64,000 nt of DNA from an uncultured Tenacibaculum sp. (GTDB taxonomy: Bacteria > Bacteroidota > Bacteroidia > Flavobacteriales > Flavobacteriaceae): assembly GCF_947499065.1 (NCBI RefSeq), contig NZ_CANMMT010000002.1, positions 309,313-373,312 of the forward strand, read 5' to 3'. Numbering within the stretch: the stretch's first letter is position 1; each line of letters starts with the position of its first letter. Shown here in pieces: positions 52,359 to 62,718 of this stretch. The position numbers and the translations under genes were made by a program. Below the pieces are notes generated by a model that saw only the letters and a list, made by a program, of their open reading frames with translations, ran no database searches and was not told the DNA's origin.

Positions 52359-52988
52359 TTACTGTTTTAATAAATCTTTAATTTCTGATAACATCATTGC
52401 AGTAGCACCCCAAACAATGTAATCGTTTAATTTAAAGCATGGTACGTCTATGTTTTTCATGTAAGAAGTTTCCATTTCTTTTGAGGTCAAATTGTCATCG
52501 TTCAACAAATCACTGGTTAAGACTTCTATTAAGTTGGCTACTTCATTGTTAGGAGTAAACTTTGGTTTTTCTGAAAGTAAGCCTAAAAATGGAGTTACTA
52601 AAAAGTTACTAGGAGGAATGTAAGAGTCTGAAAGTTTACGAATTACTCTAATAGAACTAGCATTGATTCCAACTTCTTCAAAGGTTTCTCTTAGCGCTGT
52701 TTCCTGAAGGTTCTTATCATTTTTTTCAATTTTTCCCCCAGGAAAACTAACTTGTGCGGAATGGGTACCATTATAACTGGCTCTTTCTGTTAATAAGAAT
52801 CGAGTTTGATTGTTGTCATCTGGGTAAAACAAAGCTAAAACAGCTGCTTTTCTTGGATTTTTACTGTCTATTAACTCTTGAGAAAATTGAGTTCTCAGTT
52901 TAGGAGCGAGTTTAAATTGTGAAGTTAATCCGCCCAAAGGTTTGTTTTGTAATTCTTCTATTTGATTTATAAAATCAGTAAAAACCAT
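52359..52988 (-). CDS. CoA pyrophosphatase (NUDIX, NudL/YeaB type)
   Basis: Hydrolyses coenzyme A and derivatives to 3',5'-ADP and phosphopantetheine-type products. The NUDIX box GGKIEKND....ALRETFEEVGI is complete and preceded by the LTERASYNGTHSAQVSFPGG region that marks the CoA-pyrophosphatase branch (UPF0035-like). Length 209 is normal. A TAnnTTTG box on this strand lies at 53017-53010, 22 bp upstream of the ATG. It is the first of three genes that include an acyltransferase. Confidence 0.9.
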   Translation of the reverse strand: MVFTDFINQIEELQNKPLGGLTSQFKLAPKLRTQFSQELIDSKNPRKAAVLALFYPDDNNQTRFLLTERASYNGTHSAQVSFPGGKIEKNDKNLQETALRETFEEVGINASSIRVIRKLSDSYIPPSNFLVTPFLGLLSEKPKFTPNNEVANLIEVLTSDLLNDDNLTSKEMETSYMKNIDVPCFKLNDYIVWGATAMMLSEIKDLLKQ

Positions 52989-53091
52989 TCGCTTTTAGTA
53001 TTTTTAGAGCAAACATATTAATTTACAAGGTGAAACGTAAATAATTTGGCTTGAATTTTGATTTAAAACAAATTAGAATAAAATTATAAGA

Positions 53092-53388
53092 ATGAATAGA
53101 AAAAATAAATATCAAAAGTTAGCATTAAGCTTAATTTTTGATGCTATGGGACTTTTATCGTATGCAATACCTGGTTTAGGTGAATTGTTCGATGTTGTTT
53201 GGGCACCAGCTTCAGCCTATTTAATGACAAAAATGTACAAAGGAAATAAAGGGAAAATAGCAGCAGCAGTAACTTTTATTGAAGAAGCTATGCCTGGTTT
53301 AGACATTATACCAACGTTTACACTTATGTGGTTGTATACCTATGTGTTTAAATCTTCAAATGAGCCTAAGAAAACAATAGAAGTATAA
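53092..53388 (+). CDS. Small hydrophobic membrane protein with internal pseudo-repeat
   Basis: A 98-residue protein with two membrane-prone stretches. Each contains a PGL motif followed by hydrophobic and acidic residues: IPGLGELFDVVWAP (about 26-39) and MPGLDIIPTFTLMW (about 69-82). This suggests an internal duplication. I know of no named family; related short proteins occur in Bacteroidota. It stands alone between divergent NUDIX and convergent nuclease genes, with a strong terminator after it. Confidence 0.75.
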   Translation: MNRKNKYQKLALSLIFDAMGLLSYAIPGLGELFDVVWAPASAYLMTKMYKGNKGKIAAAVTFIEEAMPGLDIIPTFTLMWLYTYVFKSSNEPKKTIEV

Positions 53389-53395
53389 TAAAAAT

Positions 53396-53425
53396 AAAAA
53401 GGCAGCTTTTAAAAGCTGCCTTTTT
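53396..53425. terminator. Bidirectional terminator
   Basis: A perfect 15-bp inverted repeat (AAAAAGGCAGCTTTT / AAAAGCTGCCTTTTT) between the small membrane protein and the convergent nuclease gene. Confidence 0.85.
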
Positions 53426-53447
53426 TGAAATTAAATAATTAAACAAA

Positions 53448-56294
53448 TTACTTTTTCATAAACTTCTTGGTAAATGATCTTTGGTTATCATTTACTTCTA
53501 TAATATACATTCCTGTATTTAAGTCTCGTATATCTATTTGTCTGTCAATTTTACCCTGCATTACAGTTTGACCTACATAATTTGTAATCTTATAATTCGC
53601 ATCTCTACCATCAGCTAATTTTAATACAATATAATCTGTAGATGGGTTAGGGTATACCTTAGCATCAAAGATAGGTTCTTCATTACCTAACTGTCCATCA
53701 ATTTGAACAGTAGTAGTCATAGATTTAGAAAAGCTACTAATGTTAACTGTATAATCTTCAACTTCTCCATAAGAAATCGTTTCACAAGGAGTTGGAGCTG
53801 CATTCCATTTCATAGAAACTCGCATTCTTGTTGTACCTAATGAGGCAGATGAAGGAACAGTAAAGTTATAAGATAAGTTTCCTGCACTTGAAGAAGAACC
53901 AGAAACTACTTCTTCAGAAGATTCAAAAGTTCCATTCTTGTTAAAGTCAATCCATACTTTCCAGTATTCAGTATAAGAAGAACTAGCAAAACCAGCACTT
54001 ACAACAATTGTATTGCTTCCTACAGCAATGTTCGCAGTTTGTGAAGTAAAATCACCATAACCTCCATTAGCAGATGTTACGTTTGAAACCCCACCGATGA
54101 CTACATTGTCTATGTACTCATAGTTTACATTACTTCCTTTAGAATCACAGTAAGTAATTGTAGGAGATTTAGTCGTAACTCCAATTACATTACTTGCTGA
54201 AGAAATATTACCAGCTTGGTCTTTTGCTTTTACAGAAAAAGTATAGTTTGTAGCTGCTGTTAAATTTGAAACTGTATAACTTGTAGTAGTTACAGTTGTT
54301 ATTTTAGTACTCCCTCTGAATACATCGTAACCACTCACACCAACATTATCTGTAGATGCAGTCCATGCTAAATTTACAGAAGTTTGTGTTACGTTTGAAG
54401 CTGTTAAACTACTTGGAGCAGATGGTGCTGTAGTATCTGGAGTTGGTAATGTTGTAATAAATACTTTATTACTTAGTGCAGAAATATTACCAGCAGCGTC
54501 TATTGCTTTAATAGAGTAGTTATATGCGGTATCAGCAGATAAACCTGAAACAGCATAAGAAACAGTTGTTACAGTTGCTATTTTTGAATCGTTTTGGTAT
54601 ACTTCGTATCCAGTAACACCAACATTATCTGTAGAAGCTGTCCATGCTAAATTCACTGTAGTTTGTGTCAAGTTTGAAGTAACTAAACTAGAAGGTGCAC
54701 TTGGAGCTGTAGTATCAGCAGAAGAACCACCATCGATAGTATGACTACCTAATCCACTAAATGTATCTTTAGCTAAAGTATTCCATTCAGCTGTTGTATA
54801 AGTTGTATTTGGCGACTTTACAGATGATTTTCTTTGGAATGTTTGATCTTTTCCAAAGTTAGCACTATTGTTTTGATTTCCAATCACATCAATTAGAGTA
54901 CTTCCTTTAAATAAAGCTACAGCATCATTACCATTAAAGTTCATAACTGAACTATTAGTTAATTGAGCTTTGTTTTTTACTGTAGTTGAAGCACTACTAT
55001 GTGCAATAACAAAAACATCACCATTATTTAATTGACCAGTTAGTGTTAAGGTATTAGACCAAGTACCACCACCATTTGTTGCTTTTTTAATAGAGTATCC
55101 GCTTAAATCTACTGTTGCTCCAGTAAAGTTTGCTATTTCAATAGCTTTGTTATAAGAAGATCCTTCAACATATTCAGAGAATAATAATTCAGTTGCAGTT
55201 CCATTTCCTCCAGAACCACCACTTGTTGTAGTTACACTAACAGCATTACTTGCTGCAGAAACATTAGCTGCTGCATCGTAAGCTTTTACTGTAAAATTGT
55301 ATGAAGTACCAGCTGTTAATCCAGTAACTGTAGCATTTGTACTTGTTGATGTAGCTACTTGTGTACTTCCATTGAAAATATTGTATCCAGTTACAGCTGT
55401 ATTATCTGTAGAAGCAGTCCAAGCTAAGTCAACAGTAGTTTGTGTAATGTTTGATGCTACTAATCCAGAAGGAGTAGTTGGTGCTTGAGTGTCTGTATTT
55501 CCACCGCTTCCAAATAAATCTTCTGCTTGAGGTCCACCCCAAATTTTAGTTGCTAAGGCTGGATTATCTATAAAAGGATTACGATTTCCTTGTAATTGCT
55601 CTAATACAGGGTTACGTTGTTTTTCTAAATCTGACACAGGATCTTCAGCATTCCATTGTAAGAATAAATCAATCATGTTTGGATCGGTAGCTACAGTGTT
55701 ACCAACACCAACACCAGTTGGTAAAGATTGGTTACCGTAACGCAAGTACATGTACATCATCATACGAGCTACATCACCTTTCCATTCGTCACCTGGGTAC
55801 CAGTTACCTTGTGCTGTAGCACCAGAATTTCCTGAACCAGCTGCAAACTTACGGTTACTACGTGATGAGTTTCTTTGAGCATCACAAGGTCTTAAGTTAT
55901 GTGCATCTGCACCAGGACCACTTGTTCCTAAGTTAGGATTAGCTAAAGATTTAGAGTACACATGCTCACGATTCCATACACCTGACCCTCCACCGTGGTT
56001 ATCTTTTCCACGAGTACGATCGTTAGTAATATCAGAATCAGAATCATTCCAACCATAAATTAATACAACTTTAGTATTGTCTGTTGGATCTATGTCTGTT
56101 TGTTTTAATGCGTTCCAAACACCTGGTGTATAGCTTAAAATAGATGTATGTGAACCAATGATTTTAACAGCTAATGCATCTTTTAATGCAGTACCTGTTT
56201 GGTTTAAATTGACATCATTATAATAAGAAGGTATTTGTTGGGAGAAAACTGATAACGACGCTATCAGAAAAACGAAGGGTAATAGTTTTTTCAT
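53448..56294 (-). CDS. Secreted endonuclease I with FN3, lamin-tail, GEVED and T9SS domains (first paralogue)
   Basis: A 948-residue exported nuclease. Signal peptide 1-18 (SVFSQ). The endonuclease I domain (about 20-270) carries the metal-dependent site WNREHVYSKS and ADAHNLRPCD, as in Vibrio Vvn/E. coli EndA. Then come one FN3 domain, a lamin-tail domain (about 370-500; LLFSEYVEGSSYNKAIEI) and two further FN3 domains. A GEVED domain (KVWIDFNKNGTF, YGEVEDYTV) and a type A T9SS sorting domain (VYPNPSTDYIVLKL, ending FTKKFMKK) complete it. It is predicted to be a surface or secreted DNA/RNA-degrading enzyme for nutrient uptake or matrix turnover. Its close paralogue follows upstream on the same strand. 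Confidence 0.94.
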   Translation of the reverse strand: MKKLLPFVFLIASLSVFSQQIPSYYNDVNLNQTGTALKDALAVKIIGSHTSILSYTPGVWNALKQTDIDPTDNTKVVLIYGWNDSDSDITNDRTRGKDNHGGGSGVWNREHVYSKSLANPNLGTSGPGADAHNLRPCDAQRNSSRSNRKFAAGSGNSGATAQGNWYPGDEWKGDVARMMMYMYLRYGNQSLPTGVGVGNTVATDPNMIDLFLQWNAEDPVSDLEKQRNPVLEQLQGNRNPFIDNPALATKIWGGPQAEDLFGSGGNTDTQAPTTPSGLVASNITQTTVDLAWTASTDNTAVTGYNIFNGSTQVATSTSTNATVTGLTAGTSYNFTVKAYDAAANVSAASNAVSVTTTSGGSGGNGTATELLFSEYVEGSSYNKAIEIANFTGATVDLSGYSIKKATNGGGTWSNTLTLTGQLNNGDVFVIAHSSASTTVKNKAQLTNSSVMNFNGNDAVALFKGSTLIDVIGNQNNSANFGKDQTFQRKSSVKSPNTTYTTAEWNTLAKDTFSGLGSHTIDGGSSADTTAPSAPSSLVTSNLTQTTVNLAWTASTDNVGVTGYEVYQNDSKIATVTTVSYAVSGLSADTAYNYSIKAIDAAGNISALSNKVFITTLPTPDTTAPSAPSSLTASNVTQTSVNLAWTASTDNVGVSGYDVFRGSTKITTVTTTSYTVSNLTAATNYTFSVKAKDQAGNISSASNVIGVTTKSPTITYCDSKGSNVNYEYIDNVVIGGVSNVTSANGGYGDFTSQTANIAVGSNTIVVSAGFASSSYTEYWKVWIDFNKNGTFESSEEVVSGSSSSAGNLSYNFTVPSSASLGTTRMRVSMKWNAAPTPCETISYGEVEDYTVNISSFSKSMTTTVQIDGQLGNEEPIFDAKVYPNPSTDYIVLKLADGRDANYKITNYVGQTVMQGKIDRQIDIRDLNTGMYIIEVNDNQRSFTKKFMKK

Positions 56295-56325
56295 TGTTTG
56301 GGATTTAACGTTATGTTAGGTTTGG

Positions 56326-56333
56326 CAAAATTA
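56326..56333 (-). promoter_or_regulatory. Candidate -7 box for the first nuclease gene
   Basis: On the minus strand this reads TAATTTTG, a TAnnTTTG match 31 bp upstream of the ATG. It supports separate transcription from the upstream paralogue. Confidence 0.4.
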
Positions 56334-56424
56334 ACACTTTTTTAACATGTTTATATGTTACCTAAATGTTAAGGATTAATAAGTTATTAACAGTTTTTAT
56401 TGAAAATAACGTATTTTATAGTTA

Positions 56425-56454
56425 AAAGTCTTGTCATTTTTATGACAAGACTTT
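56425..56454 (-). terminator. Stem-loop between the two nuclease genes
   Basis: A perfect 13-bp stem (AAAGTCTTGTCAT / ATGACAAGACTTT) with a 4-base loop, 21 bp beyond the stop of the second nuclease gene. The T run after it on the minus strand is short, so efficiency is uncertain. Confidence 0.6.
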
Positions 56455-56475
56455 AATTTTTTTGAGTGGTGAAAG

Positions 56476-59037
56476 TTATTTTTTAATGAATTTTTTAGTG
56501 AATGAACGTTGCCCATCATTCACTTCAATAATGTATAATCCATTATATAAATTAGCTATATTGATAGTAGCATGGCTAACTTTTCCAGATAATACTTTTT
56601 GACCTATGGTGTTGGTTATTTTGTAGTTAGCATTTCTATCATCACCCAATTGTAATTTTATAAAGTTTACAGCTGGGTTTGGTGATACATTGGCACTAAA
56701 AATAGGAGCTTCATTTCCTAATTTTCCGTCAGCTATAATAGATTGATTAATGTTTTTAGCGCTTACACCAATATTAACGGAATAATCTTCAACTTCTCCA
56801 TAAGGAATTGTTTCACAAGGAGTAGGAGCTGAGTTCCATTTCATAGAAACACGCATTCTTGTTTTTCCTGATAATGCAGAAGAAGGAACTGTAAAACTAT
56901 AAGATAAATTTCCTGCACTAGAAGAAGAACCACTTACCACTTCTTCATTGCTTTCAAAAGTTCCGTTTTTGTTAAAGTCAATCCATACTTTCCAAAATTC
57001 AGTATAAGAGGTACTTGCAAAACCAGCACTAACAATAATTGTGTTGCTACCGTAGCTTAAATTAGCAGTTTGAGAAGTAAAGTTTCCATAACCTGAATTT
57101 GAAGAAGTAGCATTTGATATACCTCCAATAGCAACATTATCTATGTATTCGTAACTAGAATTATTTCCTTTAGAATCACAGTAAGTAACTGTAACAGACT
57201 TGGTAGTAATACCAACTACATTACTAGCTGCAGAAGTATTACCTGCAGCATCTTTAGCTTTTACAGAAAATGTGTAGTTACTTGCAGCTGTTAGTCCAGT
57301 AACTGAATAACTAGTATTTGTAGTTGTTCCTATTTTGGTTGTTCCTCTATAAATATCATATCCAGTTACAGCAGTATTATCAGTAGCAGCTGTCCAAGAT
57401 AAATTTGCAGAAGTTTGTGTTACTGATGATACTGTTAAGTTAGATGGAGCCGTTGGAGCTTGACTATCAGGAGGAGTTCCTCCTTCAATAGTATGATTTC
57501 CTAAACCACCAAAAGTATCTTTAGATAAGGTATTCCATTCAGAAGAGGTATAACTTGAGTTAGGAGATGTAATGGTAGATTTTCTTTGTAAAGTTTTGTC
57601 CTGAGCAAAAGTAGATGAGCTAGTTGGATTACCAATTAAATCAATTAAAGTATTACCTTTAAATAACCCAATAGCATCATTACCATTAAAAGATAAAACA
57701 CTAGTATTGGTTAATTGAGCTTTATTTTTAATAGAAGTTGTAGCGCTACTATGAGCAATTACATATACTTTTCCATTGGTTAACTGACCAGTTAAATTTA
57801 AAGTACTAGTCCATCCGCCTCCGTTAGAAGCTTTCTTTAAAGAATATCCAGATAAGTTTATAGTAGCTCCAGTATAGTTAGCTAATTCTAAAGCTTTGTT
57901 ATTAGACGAACCTTCAACATATTCAGAAATTAATAAGTCAGAAGCAGTTCCAGACGATGGAGTAGAAGAGGTAGTTATATTTACTATGTTACTAGCTGTT
58001 GAAATATTGTTTGCTGCATCTTTAGCTTTTACAGAAAAAGAATACGCTGTTGCAACAGTTAAACCAGTAACTGAATAAGTTGTACTTGTAGTTGTACTTA
58101 TCTTTGTTGATCCGTTGTAAATATCATAACCAACAACACCTACATTATCAGTAGCAGTATTCCATGATAAATTTACAGAGTTTTTAGTGATATTTGAAGT
58201 AGTTAAGTTAGAAGGAGCAGTAGGAGCTTGTGTATCTGATGATCCACCACCATTTCCAAATAAATCTTCAGCTTGAGGACCTCCCCAAATTTTAGTAGCA
58301 AAGGCAGGGTTGTCTATAAAAGGATTGCGATTTCCTTGTAAACCTTGGATAATAGGGTTACGTTGCTTTTCAAAGTCAGATACTGGATCTTCAGCATTCC
58401 ATTGTAATAATAGGTTAATCATATTACTATCTGATGAGTTTGCAGTACCAATAGCTACGTTACTTGGTAAACATTGGTTTCCGTAGCGTAAATACATATA
58501 CATCATCATACGAGCTACATCACCTTTCCACTCGTCACCAGGATACCATCCACCAGAGGCGTTACCAGCATTTCCAGAACCAGCGACAAATTTTTTACTA
58601 CTTCTCTGAGAGTTAAAAGAAATATCTGCTGGTCTAACATGATGTGCATCTGCACCAGCACCAGAAGTTCCTAAATTAGGGTTTCCTAACGATTTAGGAT
58701 ATACGTGTTCTCTGTTCCATTGAGTTCCAGCAGAACCACCATTCGCGTCTTTACTACGAGTTCTGTCTGTTACATAATTTCCATCAGTATCGCTATACCC
58801 ATAAATTAAAACTACTTTAGAGTTGTTATTTGGATCTAAATCAGACTGTTTTAAAGCATTCCAAATACCTGGAGTATATGATAAATTTGTTGTATGTGTA
58901 CTAATTATTTTAGTTGATAATGCATTTTTTAAATAGGTACCTGATTGATTCAAATTAACGTCGTTGTAATAAGAAGGCACTTGAGAAAATACTGATATAG
59001 AAGCTATCAGCAAAATGAAGGGTAATAATTTTTTCAT
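56476..59037 (-). CDS. Secreted endonuclease I with FN3, lamin-tail, GEVED and T9SS domains (second paralogue)
   Basis: A 853-residue paralogue of the neighbouring nuclease, sharing signal peptide (LLPFILLIASISVFSQ), the endonuclease I site (WNREHVYPKS, ADAHHVRPAD), lamin-tail (LLISEYVEGSSNNKALEL), GEVED and C-terminal sorting domain (ANVSPNPAVNFIKLQL, ending FTKKFIKK). It has two FN3 domains, one fewer than the first, which accounts for most of the length difference. In the nuclease site the second motif has His-Val where the paralogue has Asn-Leu (DAHHVRP against DAHNLRP), a possible specificity change. Confidence 0.94.
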   Translation of the reverse strand: MKKLLPFILLIASISVFSQVPSYYNDVNLNQSGTYLKNALSTKIISTHTTNLSYTPGIWNALKQSDLDPNNNSKVVLIYGYSDTDGNYVTDRTRSKDANGGSAGTQWNREHVYPKSLGNPNLGTSGAGADAHHVRPADISFNSQRSSKKFVAGSGNAGNASGGWYPGDEWKGDVARMMMYMYLRYGNQCLPSNVAIGTANSSDSNMINLLLQWNAEDPVSDFEKQRNPIIQGLQGNRNPFIDNPAFATKIWGGPQAEDLFGNGGGSSDTQAPTAPSNLTTSNITKNSVNLSWNTATDNVGVVGYDIYNGSTKISTTTSTTYSVTGLTVATAYSFSVKAKDAANNISTASNIVNITTSSTPSSGTASDLLISEYVEGSSNNKALELANYTGATINLSGYSLKKASNGGGWTSTLNLTGQLTNGKVYVIAHSSATTSIKNKAQLTNTSVLSFNGNDAIGLFKGNTLIDLIGNPTSSSTFAQDKTLQRKSTITSPNSSYTSSEWNTLSKDTFGGLGNHTIEGGTPPDSQAPTAPSNLTVSSVTQTSANLSWTAATDNTAVTGYDIYRGTTKIGTTTNTSYSVTGLTAASNYTFSVKAKDAAGNTSAASNVVGITTKSVTVTYCDSKGNNSSYEYIDNVAIGGISNATSSNSGYGNFTSQTANLSYGSNTIIVSAGFASTSYTEFWKVWIDFNKNGTFESNEEVVSGSSSSAGNLSYSFTVPSSALSGKTRMRVSMKWNSAPTPCETIPYGEVEDYSVNIGVSAKNINQSIIADGKLGNEAPIFSANVSPNPAVNFIKLQLGDDRNANYKITNTIGQKVLSGKVSHATINIANLYNGLYIIEVNDGQRSFTKKFIKK

Positions 59038-59176
59038 TTAAAAAAGTTATGATTATTTAATTTAAGAGGGGGATGCAAAAAAACAATAATTAAAAAGCTT
59101 CAATGTTACCAAAACGTTAACAGTCAGTAAAGTAAATGCTATGAAAAAGGAATTCGATTTATTCCTTAAATTTATG

Positions 59177-59184
59177 TAAATTTG
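59177..59184 (+). promoter_or_regulatory. Candidate -7 box for pheT (TAAATTTG)
   Basis: TAnnTTTG match ending 23 bp before the pheT ATG, giving a short leader. No clear -33 TTG is seen. Confidence 0.45.
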
Positions 59185-59207
59185 CGGGCTTAAATTAGAG
59201 ATTGATT

Positions 59208-61634
59208 ATGAAGATATCATACAATTGGTTACGACAATTTTTACAAACTGACTGGGAAGCAGAAAAAACAGGAGAACTATTAACAGACTTAGGTCTTGAA
59301 GTAGAAGGAATTGAAACTGTTGAAAGCATTAAAGGAAGTTTAAAAGGAGTAGTTGTAGGTGAGGTAAAAACATGTATTAAACATCCTAACGCAGATAAGT
59401 TAAAAGTTACCACTGTTGACTTAGGAGATGGTAATCCAGTACAAATAGTTTGTGGAGCACCTAATGTAGATGCAGGACAAAAAGTACCAGTAGCTACTGT
59501 TGGAACAACCTTGTATGATGAAAAAGGTGAAGGCTTTAAAATAAAGAAAGGAAAAATTAGAGGAGAAGAAAGCCATGGAATGATTTGTGCTGAAGACGAG
59601 TTAGGTTTAGGTAAAGGTCATGATGGAATTATGGTTTTAGATGAAGCTTTAGTTCCTGGAACTCCTTGTTCTGAGGTTTTTAATATTGAAACTGATTATG
59701 TTTTTGAAATTGGATTAACTCCAAATCGTGCTGATGCAATGAGCCATTTTGGTGTTGCTCGTGATTTACGCGCTGGATTAATTCAACAAGGAACAAACTT
59801 AGAGTTAATTTCACCTTCAGTATCAGATTTCCACGTTGATGAGCGTACTCAGAAAATCGATATTGAAATAGAAGATAAAAATTTAGTTCCTCGTTATTGT
59901 GGAATTACAATTACAGATATAGAAGTAAAAGAATCTCCTGAATGGATTCAAAATAGGTTAAAAGCAATAGGGATTGCACCTAAGAATAATGTAGTAGATA
60001 TTACAAACTACGTTTTACACGAATTAGGGCAGCCATTACATGCTTTTGATGCGAATAAAATTAAAGGTAGTAAAGTAGTTGTTAAAACTTTAGAACAAGG
60101 TACTAAGTTTACTACTTTAGATGAAGTTGAAAGAGAGTTATCATCAGAAGATATTATGATTTGTGATGCCGATGATAATCCATTATGTATTGGTGGAGTT
60201 TTTGGAGGAATCAAATCAGGAGTTACTGAACACACTACCACTATCTTTTTAGAGAGTGCTTACTTTAATCCAGTTTCTGTTCGTAAAACAGCTAAGAGAC
60301 ATGCGTTAAATACTGATGCTTCTTTCCGTTTTGAAAGAGGAATAGATATCAATTTAACAAAGTATGCATTAAAACGTGCAGCTTTATTAATTGAAGAATA
60401 TGCTGGAGGAAAAATGTCATCAGATGTTTTAGATTTTTATCCAGAAAAGATTGAAGATTTTCAAGTATTTTTATCGTATGAAAACGCTTATAGATTAATA
60501 GGTCAGGAAATTCCAAAAGAGACTATTAAAAATATCTTAGCATCTTTAGAAATAAAAATTAACAGTGAAACAGCTGGAGGTTTAGGATTAACTATTCCAT
60601 CTTATCGAGTAGATGTTCAGCGTGAAGCAGATATTATTGAAGAAATTTTAAGAGTTTACGGGTATAATAATGTTGAGTTTTCACATAAATTAAACACTTC
60701 TATTTCCTTTGATAGTGATAAAGAAGTAAAAATTGAAAACATTGTTGCAAATCAATTAACGTCATTAGGATTTAATGAAACAATGGCAAATTCTTTGACA
60801 AAAGCGGATTATGTTGATTTATCAGAGAATTTAAATCCTGCATATAATGTGGAGATGTTAAATCCATTGAGTAATGATTTAAAGGTAATGCGCCAATCAT
60901 TATTATTTAGTGGTTTAGAATCTGTTGCCTACAACATTAATAGAAAAAATAACGCATTGAAATTTTATGAGTTCGGTAAAACGTATCATAAATTTGAAAG
61001 CGGATATCAAGAAGATAAGCATTTAACATTATTTGTTACAGGTAATAGAACAAAGGAAAGCTGGAAAACAGCAGCACAAACTTCAGACTTCTTTTACTTA
61101 AAAGGAATTGTAACAAATATTTTAAGTCGCTTAGGATTAGATAAATTAAAAACAACTCCAGTAAAAACTGATATATTCTCAGAAGGTATTGTATTAAGTT
61201 TAGGGAAAACTAAATTAGTAGAGTTTGGAGTTGTTAAAAGAAGAATTTTGAAAGAATTTTCTATAAAACAAGAAGTATTATTTGCAGATTTTAACTGGCA
61301 AAACATTTTAACTTTTGTAGGGAAAAAGAAAATCAAAGTAACTGATTTACCAAAATTCCCAGCTGTTAAACGTGACTTAGCTTTATTGTTAGATTCTAAA
61401 GTAGAATTTAAAGAATTATATAATTTAGCTTTTCAATCAGAGAAGAAATTATTAAAAGAAGTTGATTTATTTGATGTATATGAAGGAGATAAATTACCAG
61501 AGGGTAAAAAATCATATGCAGTAAGTTTTGTTTTACAAGACGAAAATAAAACGTTGGCTGACAAGCAAATTGATAAAATCATGAAAAAATTACAGCAAAC
61601 ATTCGAAAAGAATTTAGAAGCTGTTTTAAGATAA
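59208..61634 (+). CDS. pheT: Phenylalanine-tRNA ligase beta subunit
   Basis: Large subunit of the alpha2-beta2 enzyme that charges tRNA-Phe; it binds tRNA and edits misacylated tyrosine. Domain order: B1 core start [12 protein letters not shown]; tRNA-binding EMAP-like domain (about 40-150, [17 protein letters not shown] and [16 protein letters not shown]); B3/B4 editing region; B5; catalytic-like core; and the C-terminal FDX-ACB domain ([14 protein letters not shown]). Length 808. The ATG at 59208 is preferred to the in-frame TTG two codons earlier. pheS is not adjacent, as is usual in Bacteroidota. Confidence 0.96.
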   Translation: MKISYNWLRQFLQTDWEAEKTGELLTDLGLEVEGIETVESIKGSLKGVVVGEVKTCIKHPNADKLKVTTVDLGDGNPVQIVCGAPNVDAGQKVPVATVGTTLYDEKGEGFKIKKGKIRGEESHGMICAEDELGLGKGHDGIMVLDEALVPGTPCSEVFNIETDYVFEIGLTPNRADAMSHFGVARDLRAGLIQQGTNLELISPSVSDFHVDERTQKIDIEIEDKNLVPRYCGITITDIEVKESPEWIQNRLKAIGIAPKNNVVDITNYVLHELGQPLHAFDANKIKGSKVVVKTLEQGTKFTTLDEVERELSSEDIMICDADDNPLCIGGVFGGIKSGVTEHTTTIFLESAYFNPVSVRKTAKRHALNTDASFRFERGIDINLTKYALKRAALLIEEYAGGKMSSDVLDFYPEKIEDFQVFLSYENAYRLIGQEIPKETIKNILASLEIKINSETAGGLGLTIPSYRVDVQREADIIEEILRVYGYNNVEFSHKLNTSISFDSDKEVKIENIVANQLTSLGFNETMANSLTKADYVDLSENLNPAYNVEMLNPLSNDLKVMRQSLLFSGLESVAYNINRKNNALKFYEFGKTYHKFESGYQEDKHLTLFVTGNRTKESWKTAAQTSDFFYLKGIVTNILSRLGLDKLKTTPVKTDIFSEGIVLSLGKTKLVEFGVVKRRILKEFSIKQEVLFADFNWQNILTFVGKKKIKVTDLPKFPAVKRDLALLLDSKVEFKELYNLAFQSEKKLLKEVDLFDVYEGDKLPEGKKSYAVSFVLQDENKTLADKQIDKIMKKLQQTFEKNLEAVLR

Positions 61635-61640
61635 TTCAGA

Positions 61641-61667
61641 AGCTCCAATTGTATTGGGGCTTTTTTT
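61641..61667 (+). terminator. Rho-independent terminator after pheT
   Basis: A 9-bp stem with one G-T pair (AGCTCCAAT / ATTGGGGCT), 3-base loop and a seven-T tract. It lies where a longer pyrD reading would begin, which supports the shorter pyrD start. Confidence 0.75.
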
Positions 61668-61680
61668 ATATTTAACTATT

Positions 61681-62715
61681 ATGTATAAATTAATCATCCG
61701 TCCAATATTTTTTCTTTTTGATCCAGAAAAGATTCATCATTTTACTTTTTCATTAGTAAAGTTTTTATCCAAAATACCATTTGTACCTTCTTTATTTAGA
61801 GGGTTATATCAGGTAAATGATAAAAAATTGGAAAGGAATCTTTTTGGATTAACTTTTAAAAACCCTGTAGGACTTGCTGCTGGTTTTGATAAAAATGCAG
61901 TGTTGTATAATGAGTTAGCCGATTTTGGTTTTGGATTTGTAGAAATAGGAACTGTAACTCCTAAAGGTCAGGCAGGAAACCCGAAAAAGCGATTGTTTCG
62001 TTTAAAAGACGACCAAGGAATTATTAATCGTATGGGGTTTAATAATGAAGGATTAGCTACTGCAATAGAGCAATTAAAAAAGAACAAAGGAAAAATTATT
62101 CTTGGAGGTAATATTGGTAAAAATACCAATACAGCTCCAGAAGATTATACAGAGGATTATGTAGAGTGCTTTAAAGGATTGCATCCTTACGTAGATTACT
62201 TTGTGTTAAATGTGAGTTGTCCAAATGTTGGAAGTCACGCAAAATTAGATGATGTAGATTATTTAAAAGAATTAATTACTGAGGTTCAAAAGTTGAATAA
62301 TCAAGAATCTGTTCAAAGACCTATTTTATTAAAAATAGCTCCAGATTTGAACAATCAACAGTTGGATGAAATTATAGAGTTAGTTGCTGAAACTAAAATA
62401 GATGGAGTTATAGCTTCAAATACTTCTGTAAATAGAGAAGGACTTAAAGCGTCAAAAGAACGATTGGAAGAAATCGGTAATGGAGGTTTGAGTGGACAGC
62501 CAGTAAAAGAAAGAAGTACAAGAGTTATAAAATATTTAGCAGACAATTCAAATAAGGCATTTCCAATCATTGGAGTAGGAGGTATTCATTCAGAAAAAGA
62601 TGCTTTAGAAAAACTTAATGCTGGAGCAGATTTAGTTCAGATTTATACAGGTTTTATTTATGAAGGACCAAGCTTGGTAAAGAGAATCAATAAAGCTATT
62701 TTAGCAAAAAGTTAA
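61681..62715 (+). CDS. pyrD: Quinone-dependent (class 2) dihydroorotate dehydrogenase, Cys variant
   Basis: Membrane-associated flavoenzyme oxidising dihydroorotate to orotate in pyrimidine synthesis, with electrons going to the quinone pool. The N-terminal helical extension ([20 protein letters not shown]) is the class 2 mark. FMN-site and loop motifs include [12 protein letters not shown] and the C-terminal GVGGI region. The base position reads NVSCPN: Cys180 (codon 62218-62220), where E. coli and human class 2 enzymes have Ser and class 1 enzymes have Cys. The start at 61681 (345 residues) follows a terminator, so a longer TTG reading at 61654 is rejected. Confidence 0.95.
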   Translation: MYKLIIRPIFFLFDPEKIHHFTFSLVKFLSKIPFVPSLFRGLYQVNDKKLERNLFGLTFKNPVGLAAGFDKNAVLYNELADFGFGFVEIGTVTPKGQAGNPKKRLFRLKDDQGIINRMGFNNEGLATAIEQLKKNKGKIILGGNIGKNTNTAPEDYTEDYVECFKGLHPYVDYFVLNVSCPNVGSHAKLDDVDYLKELITEVQKLNNQESVQRPILLKIAPDLNNQQLDEIIELVAETKIDGVIASNTSVNREGLKASKERLEEIGNGGLSGQPVKERSTRVIKYLADNSNKAFPIIGVGGIHSEKDALEKLNAGADLVQIYTGFIYEGPSLVKRINKAILAKS

Positions 62716-62718
62716 TAA

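Noticed and set aside
61654..61680. TTG start for pyrD nine codons upstream
   Set aside because: These bases form the right arm and T tract of the pheT terminator.
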